Source of the DNA: an uncultured Porphyromonadaceae bacterium
GTDB taxonomy: Bacteria; Bacteroidota; Bacteroidia; Bacteroidales; Muribaculaceae
NCBI GenBank assembly: GCA_902489275.1
Contig: CABTZK010000003.1
Span: forward strand, 1-64,000
Direction: 5' to 3'
DNA length: 64,000 nucleotides
In this document: positions 57,781 to 64,000 of the stretch, piece after piece
How positions within the stretch are numbered: the stretch's first letter is position 1
Layout: every line of letters begins with the position of its first letter
Translations under genes and position numbers: made by a program
Notes under the pieces: model-generated
What the model was told of the DNA's origin: nothing
Seen by the model: only the letters and a program-made list of their open reading frames with translations
Database searches by the model: none

Positions 57781-59940
57781 ATGAAAGTTTATAAAACTAA
57801 TGAGATTCGCAATATCTCGCTTGTAGGCAGTAAAGGCTCGGGTAAAACCACACTAGCCGAGTCTATTCTTTTCGACTGTGGGGTGATCAACCGCCGGGGA
57901 ACGATCGGAAACGGCAACACCGTGTGTGATTATTTCCCTGTAGAGAAGGAATATGGCTACTCTGTGTTCTCGACGTTGTTCTATGCCGAGAAAAACGGGA
58001 AAAAACTCAACTTTATCGACTGCCCGGGCGGTGATGACTTTGTGGGCAATGTGGTGACCGCGCTCAACGTGACCGACACGGCACTCATGCTCATCGATGG
58101 CCAGTATGGTGTCGAGGTGGGGACACAAAACCAGTTCCGCACCGTGGGCAACGTCAAGAAACCGCTTGTCATGGCCATCAATAAACTGGAAGCCGAGAAA
58201 ACCGATTTCGACAATGTGGTCAACAGCTTGAAAGAAGCGTTTGGCAACAAAGTCGTTCCCATGCAGTTCCCCGTGGAATGCGGCCCCAACTTCAAGTCAA
58301 TCGTCGACTTGCTCACCATGAAACTGTACACCTATCCCGCCGATGGCGGAAAGGCTACCGTTTCCGACATCCCAGCCGAGCTCGCCGGCAAAGCCGATGA
58401 CATGAAATCGGCACTGCTTGAAATGGCTGCCGAGGGCGATGAGGAACTCATGATGAAGTTCCTTGACGAGATGACGTTGAGCGACGAGGAAACCATCACC
58501 GGCATCAAGAAAGGGCTCGTCGACATGAGCATCATTCCTGTGCTGTGTGTCTCGGGCGAGAGAAACATGGGGGTTGACCGCATGCTTGAGGTGCTTGAGC
58601 AAATCGTTCCAGCGCCAACCGATATGCCCGCCAGCAAGGATGTTGAAGGTAACGAGGTGAAACTCGATGAGAATGGAAAAGTGAGCCTGTTCTTCTTCAA
58701 AACCACCGTTGAGCCTCACATTGGCGAGGTTTCTTATTTCAAGGTCATGTCAGGCACCATCAAGGCTGGCGCCGACCTGGAAAATGTGAGCCGGGGCAGC
58801 AAAGAGCGCCTCGCGCAGCTGAATTGCGTTTACGGCTTGGGCAAAACGCCTGTCGAGATGATGGCAGCGGGCGACTTGGGCGCAACCGTGAAATTGAAAG
58901 ACGTGCGCCGCGGCAACACTTTGAACGAGAAGGGCATGGAAAACCCCTATGACTTTATCCACTATCCCTCACCCAAGTACCAGCGTGCCATCAAGCCACA
59001 AAACGAGAGCGAAATTGAAAAGCTCGGCGCGATCTTGAACCGCATGCACGAGGAAGACCCAACATGGCTGATTGAGCAGTCAAAGGAACTGAAGCAAACC
59101 ATCGTGTCGGGGCAAGGAGAGTTTCATCTGCGCACGCTCAAGTGGCGCATCGAGAACAACGACAAGGTGATGATCGACTATCTTGAGCCCAGAATCCCTT
59201 ATCGCGAGACCATTACCAAGGCTGCCCGTGCCGACTACCGCCACAAGAAGCAGTCTGGCGGCTCTGGCCAGTTTGGCGAGGTGCACCTGATCATTGAGCC
59301 CTACAAGGAAGGAATGCCCGACCCCGTGCTCTACAAGTTCGGCAACCAGGAGTTTAAGATGAGCGTCAAGGACAAGCAGGAAATGCAACTCGACTGGGGC
59401 GGAAAGATTGTGATTTACAACTGTATTGTGGGTGGTGCGATCGATGCACGCTTTATCCCGGCGATTGTGAAAGGCATCATGGACCGCATGGAGCAAGGCC
59501 CGTTGACGGGATCCTATGCCCGCGACGTGCGCGTCTGCATCTACGACGGAAAAATGCACCCGGTCGACAGCAATGAGATTTCTTTCCGCTTGGCCGCGCG
59601 CCACGCGTTCAGCGACGCTTTCAAGAACGCCAACCCCAAGGTGCTTGAGCCTATCTACGATGTCGAGGTCTTGATGCCTGCCGAGTGCATGGGCGATGTG
59701 ATGAGCGACTTGCAAGGGCGCCGTTCCATCATCATGGGCATGGAAGAGGCCAGCGGTCTCCAGAAAATCAATGCCAAAGTGCCTTTGAAGGAAATGTCGA
59801 GTTATTCAACGGCATTGAGCTCAGTCACCGGCGGCCGCGCATCGTTCACCATGAAGTTTGCCAGCTATGAGCTCGTCCCCAGCGATGTTCAAGACAAGCT
59901 GCTCAAGGAATACGAAGAAGCGCAAAAGGAGGAAGAGTAA
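57781..59940 (+). CDS. EF-G paralog with degenerate GTPase motifs (EF-G2-like)
   Basis: This 719-residue protein has all EF-G domains: GTP-binding (1-280), II, III, IV (from about 475, with SGGSGQFGEVHLIIEPY) and V. The P-loop GSKGSGKT (16-23) is intact. Switch I reads EKEYGYSVFS instead of the invariant RGIT, switch II reads DCPGGDDF (80-87) with Gly84 instead of the catalytic His, and the base-specificity motif is NKLE instead of NKxD. These changes match the Bacteroides EF-G2 paralogs described as lacking GTPase activity and required for gut colonisation under carbon limitation. It is expected to support translocation without fast GTP hydrolysis. Confidence 0.9.
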   Translation: MKVYKTNEIRNISLVGSKGSGKTTLAESILFDCGVINRRGTIGNGNTVCDYFPVEKEYGYSVFSTLFYAEKNGKKLNFIDCPGGDDFVGNVVTALNVTDTALMLIDGQYGVEVGTQNQFRTVGNVKKPLVMAINKLEAEKTDFDNVVNSLKEAFGNKVVPMQFPVECGPNFKSIVDLLTMKLYTYPADGGKATVSDIPAELAGKADDMKSALLEMAAEGDEELMMKFLDEMTLSDEETITGIKKGLVDMSIIPVLCVSGERNMGVDRMLEVLEQIVPAPTDMPASKDVEGNEVKLDENGKVSLFFFKTTVEPHIGEVSYFKVMSGTIKAGADLENVSRGSKERLAQLNCVYGLGKTPVEMMAAGDLGATVKLKDVRRGNTLNEKGMENPYDFIHYPSPKYQRAIKPQNESEIEKLGAILNRMHEEDPTWLIEQSKELKQTIVSGQGEFHLRTLKWRIENNDKVMIDYLEPRIPYRETITKAARADYRHKKQSGGSGQFGEVHLIIEPYKEGMPDPVLYKFGNQEFKMSVKDKQEMQLDWGGKIVIYNCIVGGAIDARFIPAIVKGIMDRMEQGPLTGSYARDVRVCIYDGKMHPVDSNEISFRLAARHAFSDAFKNANPKVLEPIYDVEVLMPAECMGDVMSDLQGRRSIIMGMEEASGLQKINAKVPLKEMSSYSTALSSVTGGRASFTMKFASYELVPSDVQDKLLKEYEEAQKEEE

Positions 59941-59966
59941 TCCACTCGCAACCTTTGCCACACCAC

Positions 59967-60004
59967 AACAGCCATCGCCCCTCGCGCAGGGACGATGGCT
60001 GTTT
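59967..60004 (+). terminator. terminator after the EF-G2-like gene
   Basis: 11-pair stem AACAGCCATCG / CGATGGCTGTT followed by TT. Confidence 0.7.
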
Positions 60005-60122
60005 CACGATGCGATGCCAGCCGTGGCTCGTCATGTGGCCAAGCCGCCCATCGTGAGGCGCCGTGCGAGCCAATTGCCGAAATTTTCTTCCTCATCATGT
60101 GTCCTAATGTCTTAATATTTTG

Positions 60123-60130
60123 TACCTTTG
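60123..60130 (+). promoter_or_regulatory. -7 element of ftsY
   Basis: TACCTTTG, 22 bases before the ATG at 60152. Confidence 0.55.
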
Positions 60131-60151
60131 CAAAAAATAGTTGATAGGAAT

Positions 60152-61108
60152 ATGGGATTTTTTGGAAAGTTCTTCTCTAAAGAGAAAAAGGAAACCCTCG
60201 ACAAGGGGCTCAATAAGACACGCGAAGGCATGTTCTCTAAAATCAAGCATGCTATTGCAGGGAAGTCTACCATCGACGACGATGTGCTCGACAATCTCGA
60301 GGAGGCCTTCATCACCAGCGATGTGGGGGTGGAAACCACACTCAAGATTATCGAGAAGATTCAGGCTCGTGTCGCTAAGGACAAATATGTCGGCTCCGAT
60401 GAGTTGAACAACATGCTGTGCGATGAAATCACCCAATTGCTGGCCGATAATAACAATGCGGAATCGGAGGACTTCACCGTCCCCGCCGACAAGAAACCCT
60501 ACGTCATCATGGTCGTGGGGGTGAATGGCGTGGGGAAAACAACCACCATTGGCAAACTTGCTCACCAGTTCAAGAAATCGGGCAACAAAGTGGTCTTGGG
60601 CGCGGCCGATACCTACCGCGCTGCCGCCGATGAGCAACTGGAAATCTGGGGGCAGCGTGTCGGGGTGCAGGTCGTCAAGCACAAGATGGGAACCGATCCT
60701 GCCAGCGTGGCCTTCGATGCCGTTTCGAGTGCCAAGGCGCAAAATGCCGATGTGGTTATTATCGACACGGCCGGCCGCCTGCACAACAACAAGAGCCTCA
60801 TGAACGAGCTGACGAAAATCAAGAACGTCATGAAGAAAGTGCTTCCCGATGCGCCCAACGAGATCTTGCTCATTATCGACGGGTCAACGGGTCAAAACGC
60901 CTTTGAGCAGGCTAAGCAGTTTGTGGCAGCCACCGAGGTGAACGCCTTGGCCGTGACCAAACTCGACGGCACGGCCAAGGGCGGTGTCGTGATCGGCATC
61001 AGCGACCAGTTCCAAATCCCTGTCAAGTACATTGGCCTGGGCGAGGGCATTGAGGACCTTCAGATATTCCGCAAGAAAGAATTTGTCGGCTCCCTGTTTG
61101 GCCAGTAG
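60152..61108 (+). CDS. ftsY: signal recognition particle receptor FtsY
   Basis: This 318-residue protein has a short basic N-terminal region (MGFFGKFFSKEKKETL) in place of the long acidic A domain of E. coli. The NG domain has P-loop GVNGVGKTTT (123-132), DTYRAAADEQLEIW, DTAGRLHNNKSLMNEL and TKLDGTAKGG (NKxD-type motif). It delivers ribosome-SRP complexes to the Sec translocon. The ATG at 60152 is chosen because an upstream frame start at 60128 overlaps the promoter. Confidence 0.95.
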   Translation: MGFFGKFFSKEKKETLDKGLNKTREGMFSKIKHAIAGKSTIDDDVLDNLEEAFITSDVGVETTLKIIEKIQARVAKDKYVGSDELNNMLCDEITQLLADNNNAESEDFTVPADKKPYVIMVVGVNGVGKTTTIGKLAHQFKKSGNKVVLGAADTYRAAADEQLEIWGQRVGVQVVKHKMGTDPASVAFDAVSSAKAQNADVVIIDTAGRLHNNKSLMNELTKIKNVMKKVLPDAPNEILLIIDGSTGQNAFEQAKQFVAATEVNALAVTKLDGTAKGGVVIGISDQFQIPVKYIGLGEGIEDLQIFRKKEFVGSLFGQ

Positions 61109-61195
61109 GGAGGGCTGCCGAGGCAGTGACGCAAAATGGTCTCTCTCTCGCGCGCCGCTTGCAAGCTCGCCTCTTGTCGTGAGTCTTTGAAAGAT

Positions 61196-62488
61196 ATGCG
61201 AAGAAACAAAGTAGACATTATCTCGCTGGGGTGCTCCAAAAATTTAGTGGACTCGGAGCGCCTCATTCGGCAATTTCAAGCCAGTGGCTTCCAGGTCGAG
61301 CACAACCCTGCTCGCGTCAATGGCGAGATTGTGGTCGTGAACACGTGCGGATTCATTGCCGATGCCCAAGAGGAGAGCATCAACATGATTTTACGCCTTG
61401 GGCAAGCCAAGAAAGAGGGGAGAGTCCGAAAACTCATCGTCATGGGCTGCCTTGCCGAGCGCTTTAGGGCGCAACTCACGCAAGAACTGCCCGAGGTTGA
61501 TAAGTTCTATGGAAAATTTGACTGGAAACTCATGCTTGAGGATTTGGGAAAATCCTTTCATGAGGAAATGGCTCACGAGCGCTATTTGACGACCCCTAAC
61601 CACTATGCCTACCTCAAGATTTCAGAAGGGTGCAATCGTTTTTGCGCCTTTTGCGCGATTCCCATCATCACGGGTCGCCACAAGAGTGTTCCCATGCAAC
61701 ACCTCCTCGCCGAAGTGGAGCACTTGACGGCAAAGGGGGTGAAAGAGTTCAACGTGATTGCCCAAGACCTCTCGTCCTATGGCCAGGACCTCTATGGGGA
61801 GATGAAGTTGCCGGAGTTGGTCGACAGCATGGTGCAAATCGATGGCGTGGAGTGGATACGCTTGCACTATGCCTATCCCACGCAGTTCCCCTATGGGATT
61901 CTGCCGGTCATGGCTCGCCACGAGAACGTGTGCAGTTATCTCGACATCGCCTTGCAGCATGCCAGCGACAAGGTGCTGAGCAACATGCGGCGGCACATCA
62001 CCAAGGCTGGGCAGATTGAGCTCATCGGCCGAATGCGCCGCGAGGTGCCGCATCTTCACTTGCGCACCACGCTCATGGTGGGATTCCCTGGTGAGGGTGA
62101 CGAGGAGTTCCAGGAACTGCTCGACTTCGCGCGGGAGATGCGCTTTGAGCGAATGGGTGCCTTTGCCTATAGCGAAGAGGAGGGAACTTGGGCGGCAAGG
62201 CACTTTGACGATGCTGTGCCGCAGGAAGTGAAAAATCAACGCTTGCAGCAGCTCATGGACTTGCAGGAAACGATTTCCATGGAGATTCAGGAGCGTAAAG
62301 TGGGCAAGAGGCTGAAAGTGATCATCGACAGCGAGGACGAGAACCATTACATCGGCCGCACCGAGTGGGACAGCCCAGAGGTGGATCCAGAGGTGCTCGT
62401 CAAGAAAACGAAAAAATTAGAGATAGGCCAGTTCTATCTGGTGAAAATCATTGAGGCTTTGCCGTTTGAGCTCATTGCAGTGCCATAG
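61196..62488 (+). CDS. rimO: ribosomal protein S12 methylthiotransferase RimO
   Basis: This 430-residue enzyme is of the methylthiotransferase family. The N-terminal UPF0004 domain has three cysteines (Cys13, Cys51, Cys85), and the radical SAM motif CNRFCAFC has Cys146, Cys150 and Cys153. The C-terminal TRAM domain ends the protein. It adds a methylthio group to Asp89 of S12. It lies 87 bp after ftsY on the same strand, probably one transcript. The start at 61196 begins MRRNKVDIISLGCSKN, as in the family. Confidence 0.95.
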   Translation: MRRNKVDIISLGCSKNLVDSERLIRQFQASGFQVEHNPARVNGEIVVVNTCGFIADAQEESINMILRLGQAKKEGRVRKLIVMGCLAERFRAQLTQELPEVDKFYGKFDWKLMLEDLGKSFHEEMAHERYLTTPNHYAYLKISEGCNRFCAFCAIPIITGRHKSVPMQHLLAEVEHLTAKGVKEFNVIAQDLSSYGQDLYGEMKLPELVDSMVQIDGVEWIRLHYAYPTQFPYGILPVMARHENVCSYLDIALQHASDKVLSNMRRHITKAGQIELIGRMRREVPHLHLRTTLMVGFPGEGDEEFQELLDFAREMRFERMGAFAYSEEEGTWAARHFDDAVPQEVKNQRLQQLMDLQETISMEIQERKVGKRLKVIIDSEDENHYIGRTEWDSPEVDPEVLVKKTKKLEIGQFYLVKIIEALPFELIAVP

Positions 62489-62509
62489 CGCCGAAAAATG
62501 CGCTTGCGC

Positions 62510-62773
62510 CTATTTCCCCTCTGCCTCACCGTAGGTTCCATACCTTGTGGTCTCATCGTCGTCCTCTTGCGAGTTGCGCGCTTTCTCTCGTGTGCGCAAG
62601 CGATAGAACAGGTAGATGATGATGAACAGCCCAATCCCGATAATCCCAAAGTAGCGTGTGTAGTTTCCTGCGCGGTAAACATCCCATCCCACATAGGCCA
62701 TCACGACCAAGTAGATGAGCATGGCGGCCGGCAAGATGATGGACCACCGAAAGGCCATGTGGCTTTTTTTCAT
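62510..62773 (-). CDS. small membrane protein, unknown function
   Basis: This 87-residue protein has two membrane helices (WSIILPAAMLIYLVVMAYVG; YFGIIGIGLFIIIYLFYRLR) and a charged, disordered tail. No family was recognised. Its start overlaps the stop of the exonuclease gene by 4 bases, so they share a transcript and are translationally coupled. Confidence 0.7.
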   Translation of the reverse strand: MKKSHMAFRWSIILPAAMLIYLVVMAYVGWDVYRAGNYTRYFGIIGIGLFIIIYLFYRLRTREKARNSQEDDDETTRYGTYGEAEGK

Positions 62774-63393
62774 GATTTTTCCTCCTCTTTCACGATAAAC
62801 GGTGACTTTGCAGGGTCAAATTCCCCGCTTCTGAGATAGTTATAGATGTTGATGCACGCCCATGCGTCGATGGCGGCATAGCGCTGTTGGCTTTTGGTCA
62901 ATTGCTTAGCGTCCCAATTGGTGAGACGCTGGCTCTTGCTGATTTTCTGCTGAAACAAAATGGCATAGACTTTCTGCAGGCTGATGTCGGCAATGTGGAA
63001 CTTGGTCACAATGTCTTGAATGTCGACAAAGCCAGCCGGCTTCGTCTGCGACACGCGGCTCAGGCCATTGAAGTCGTCATGAAGCGAGAGGCCTACTTTC
63101 TTGCACGATGGGTCGGCAAGGTAGTCTCCTAACCGTTGTGGAACGCCAATGCGGTTGACACGAAAGAGAAAACACTCGCTAAGCGTTGACAGTTGAATGA
63201 GCGACATCGAGTGCTGATCGCCTTTGTGAAACGTGGGACGCGTCTCGGTGTCAAAGCCCACCAGCGGCGCGGAGCGTAGAACGTTGATGGCTGCGTTCAC
63301 CTTGAGCATCGAGTCAATCACGTAGATTTCGCCTGGGAACTCAACCGTTTCCATTTCGTTGACGCGCTCTTTCTCTATCGCAATTTTCAGCAT
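62770..63393 (-). CDS. 3'-5' exonuclease domain protein (RNase D/DEDDy type)
   Basis: This 207-residue protein has the DEDDy catalytic residues: LVGFDTETRP (Asp48, Glu50), LSLHDDFNGL and the YAAIDAWACINIYNYL motif (Tyr and Asp). These enzymes trim 3' ends of RNA or DNA; here only the nuclease domain is present, without RNase D HRDC domains. The start at 63393 may be earlier than the true one, as METVEFPGEIYVID lies at residue 14. The promoter is at 63437-63468. Confidence 0.88.
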   Translation of the reverse strand: MLKIAIEKERVNEMETVEFPGEIYVIDSMLKVNAAINVLRSAPLVGFDTETRPTFHKGDQHSMSLIQLSTLSECFLFRVNRIGVPQRLGDYLADPSCKKVGLSLHDDFNGLSRVSQTKPAGFVDIQDIVTKFHIADISLQKVYAILFQQKISKSQRLTNWDAKQLTKSQQRYAAIDAWACINIYNYLRSGEFDPAKSPFIVKEEEKS

Positions 63394-63436
63394 CTGTGTG
63401 TATTTGTTCTGTCAGTCAATTGTGCTTGAGGAGTTG

Positions 63437-63468
63437 CAAAGGTACAAAAATCTTGGCGCAATCACAAC
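63437..63468 (-). promoter_or_regulatory. promoter of the exonuclease operon
   Basis: GTTG (63468-63465) and TACCTTTG (63444-63437) on the minus strand, 20 bases apart. Confidence 0.6.
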
Positions 63469-63483
63469 CCTTTGTGCGGCATT

Positions 63484-63516
63484 AAAAAAGTCTTGAAGCC
63501 CAATCGGCTTCAAGAC
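63484..63516 (-). terminator. terminator of the rpmB-rpmG-DUF4295 operon
   Basis: 11-pair stem GTCTTGAAGCC / GGCTTCAAGAC (63490-63516) followed on the minus strand by TTTTTT. Confidence 0.85.
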
Positions 63517-63547
63517 CCTCTATGATGTTGAAATAACGGTGTGCCGA

Positions 63548-63700
63548 TTATTTCTTGAGATATTCTTGAACCTTGTCGTTAGGGACAATGTGCTCAACAA
63601 AAACGTAGGCACCGGTTTTTGGCGAGCGTTCCATCTTAATCACTTTGCTGTATGTGCGGCCTTCACCCGTTTGAAGGGTAGCAACTACTTTTTTTGCCAT
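63548..63700 (-). CDS. DUF4295 family protein
   Basis: This 50-residue protein begins MAKKVVATLQTGEGRTYSKV and ends VPNDKVQEYLKK. It matches DUF4295, a small basic protein found after rpmG in Bacteroidota, which may be ribosome-associated. It lies 16 bases after rpmG and before the operon terminator. Confidence 0.9.
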   Translation of the reverse strand: MAKKVVATLQTGEGRTYSKVIKMERSPKTGAYVFVEHIVPNDKVQEYLKK

Positions 63701-63716
63701 ATATCAAAAAGGTTTA

Positions 63717-63905
63717 TTATTTGATTTCTTTGTGGATAGTGTACTTCTTGAGGTAGGGGTTGTATTTCTTCAACTCCAAGCGCTCTGTGGTGTTCTTGCG
63801 GTTTTTGGTGGTGACGTAGCGTGATATCCCTGGCACACCGCTGGCCTTTTGTTCTGTGCATTCAAGAATCACTTGAATTCTATCGCCTTTCGCTTTCTTT
63901 GCCAT
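63717..63905 (-). CDS. rpmG: ribosomal protein L33
   Basis: This 62-residue protein has the L33 pattern ECTEQ in the first third, YVTTKNRKNTTERLELKKYN and the C-terminal YTIHKEIK. The usual zinc cysteines are reduced to one, so it is of the C- type. It lies between rpmB and the DUF4295 gene. Confidence 0.95.
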   Translation of the reverse strand: MAKKAKGDRIQVILECTEQKASGVPGISRYVTTKNRKNTTERLELKKYNPYLKKYTIHKEIK

Positions 63906-63911
63906 GATTGA

Positions 63912-64000
63912 TTACTTTTCGATTGTTCTGATTTCTGTTAAATTGCCTTTGGCAGCAGCCTTTTTGAGCGCTGCGTCGAGGCCAAAACGATTGATGATGC
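63912..64000 (-). CDS. rpmB: ribosomal protein L28 (C-terminal 29 residues only)
   Basis: The frame runs off the right edge. The visible end (INRFGLDAALKKAAAKGNLT) matches the L28 C-terminus (INKKGLDAAL type). It is the first known gene of the rpmB-rpmG-DUF4295 operon. Confidence 0.85.
   Translation of the reverse strand, partial: IINRFGLDAALKKAAAKGNLTEIRTIEK

Noticed and set aside
1..64000. CRISPR array
   Set aside because: No regularly spaced direct repeats of 23-40 bp were seen anywhere in the window.

Overview
The window is a piece of a Bacteroidales chromosome, most like the gut family Muribaculaceae or a close relative. The evidence is promoters of the Bacteroidota type (TTTG, about 20 bases, TAnnTTTG) in front of many genes, few strong Shine-Dalgarno sequences, type IX secretion (T9SS) cargo tails, a T9SS plug-domain protein, an OmpA-like porin, a DUF4295 ribosomal operon and an EF-G paralog of the Bacteroides EF-G2 kind. 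The family is inferred from gene content only; no 16S gene is present.

Layout. 1-4.2 kb: AT-rich end of a restriction-modification operon, with a GIY-YIG/helicase/methylase fusion running off the left edge. 4.4-10.2 kb: an exported flavin-reductase/rhodanese fusion, a secreted protein, a LuxR-type regulator overlapping a hemerythrin-domain gene, then greA and a HIT protein. 10.3-26.8 kb: a surface-protein zone with a BspA-like leucine-rich protein carrying a dockerin-like tail, a 2089-residue T9SS cargo protein behind a cobalamin riboswitch, a lipoprotein thioredoxin behind three palindromes, a MarR regulator and two more tailed secreted proteins. 27-29.7 kb: a four-gene 2-oxoacid:ferredoxin oxidoreductase operon. 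29.9-34.3 kb: household genes. 34.4-38.9 kb: an AT-richer cassette of a 33-codon leader ORF, a membrane TPR/HTH regulator and a TonB-type outer membrane protein, ending at the 3' end of tmRNA. 39.3-64 kb: mostly core genes (rpsF-rpsR-rplI, ung, tRNA-Arg, tkt, fabD, hemW, an EF-G2-like gene, ftsY, rimO, rpmB-rpmG-DUF4295) with a MATE pump, a PatB aminotransferase, an OmpA protein, the T9SS plug protein and a cohesin-like protein.

How parts work together. Several secreted proteins end in T9SS-like tails, and the T9SS plug protein is at 51.3-52.6 kb. The strongest leads are: (1) a regulatory element of two ATCCC(C) boxes 31-32 bp apart, found before the hemerythrin/LuxR operon, before a secreted protein gene and before a promoter with no gene; (2) a cobalamin riboswitch whose only visible target is the giant secreted protein; (3) three TTTTCCnnnGGAAAA palindromes around the promoter of a thioredoxin next to a MarR gene. 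All domain and family calls were made by eye, without database searches.
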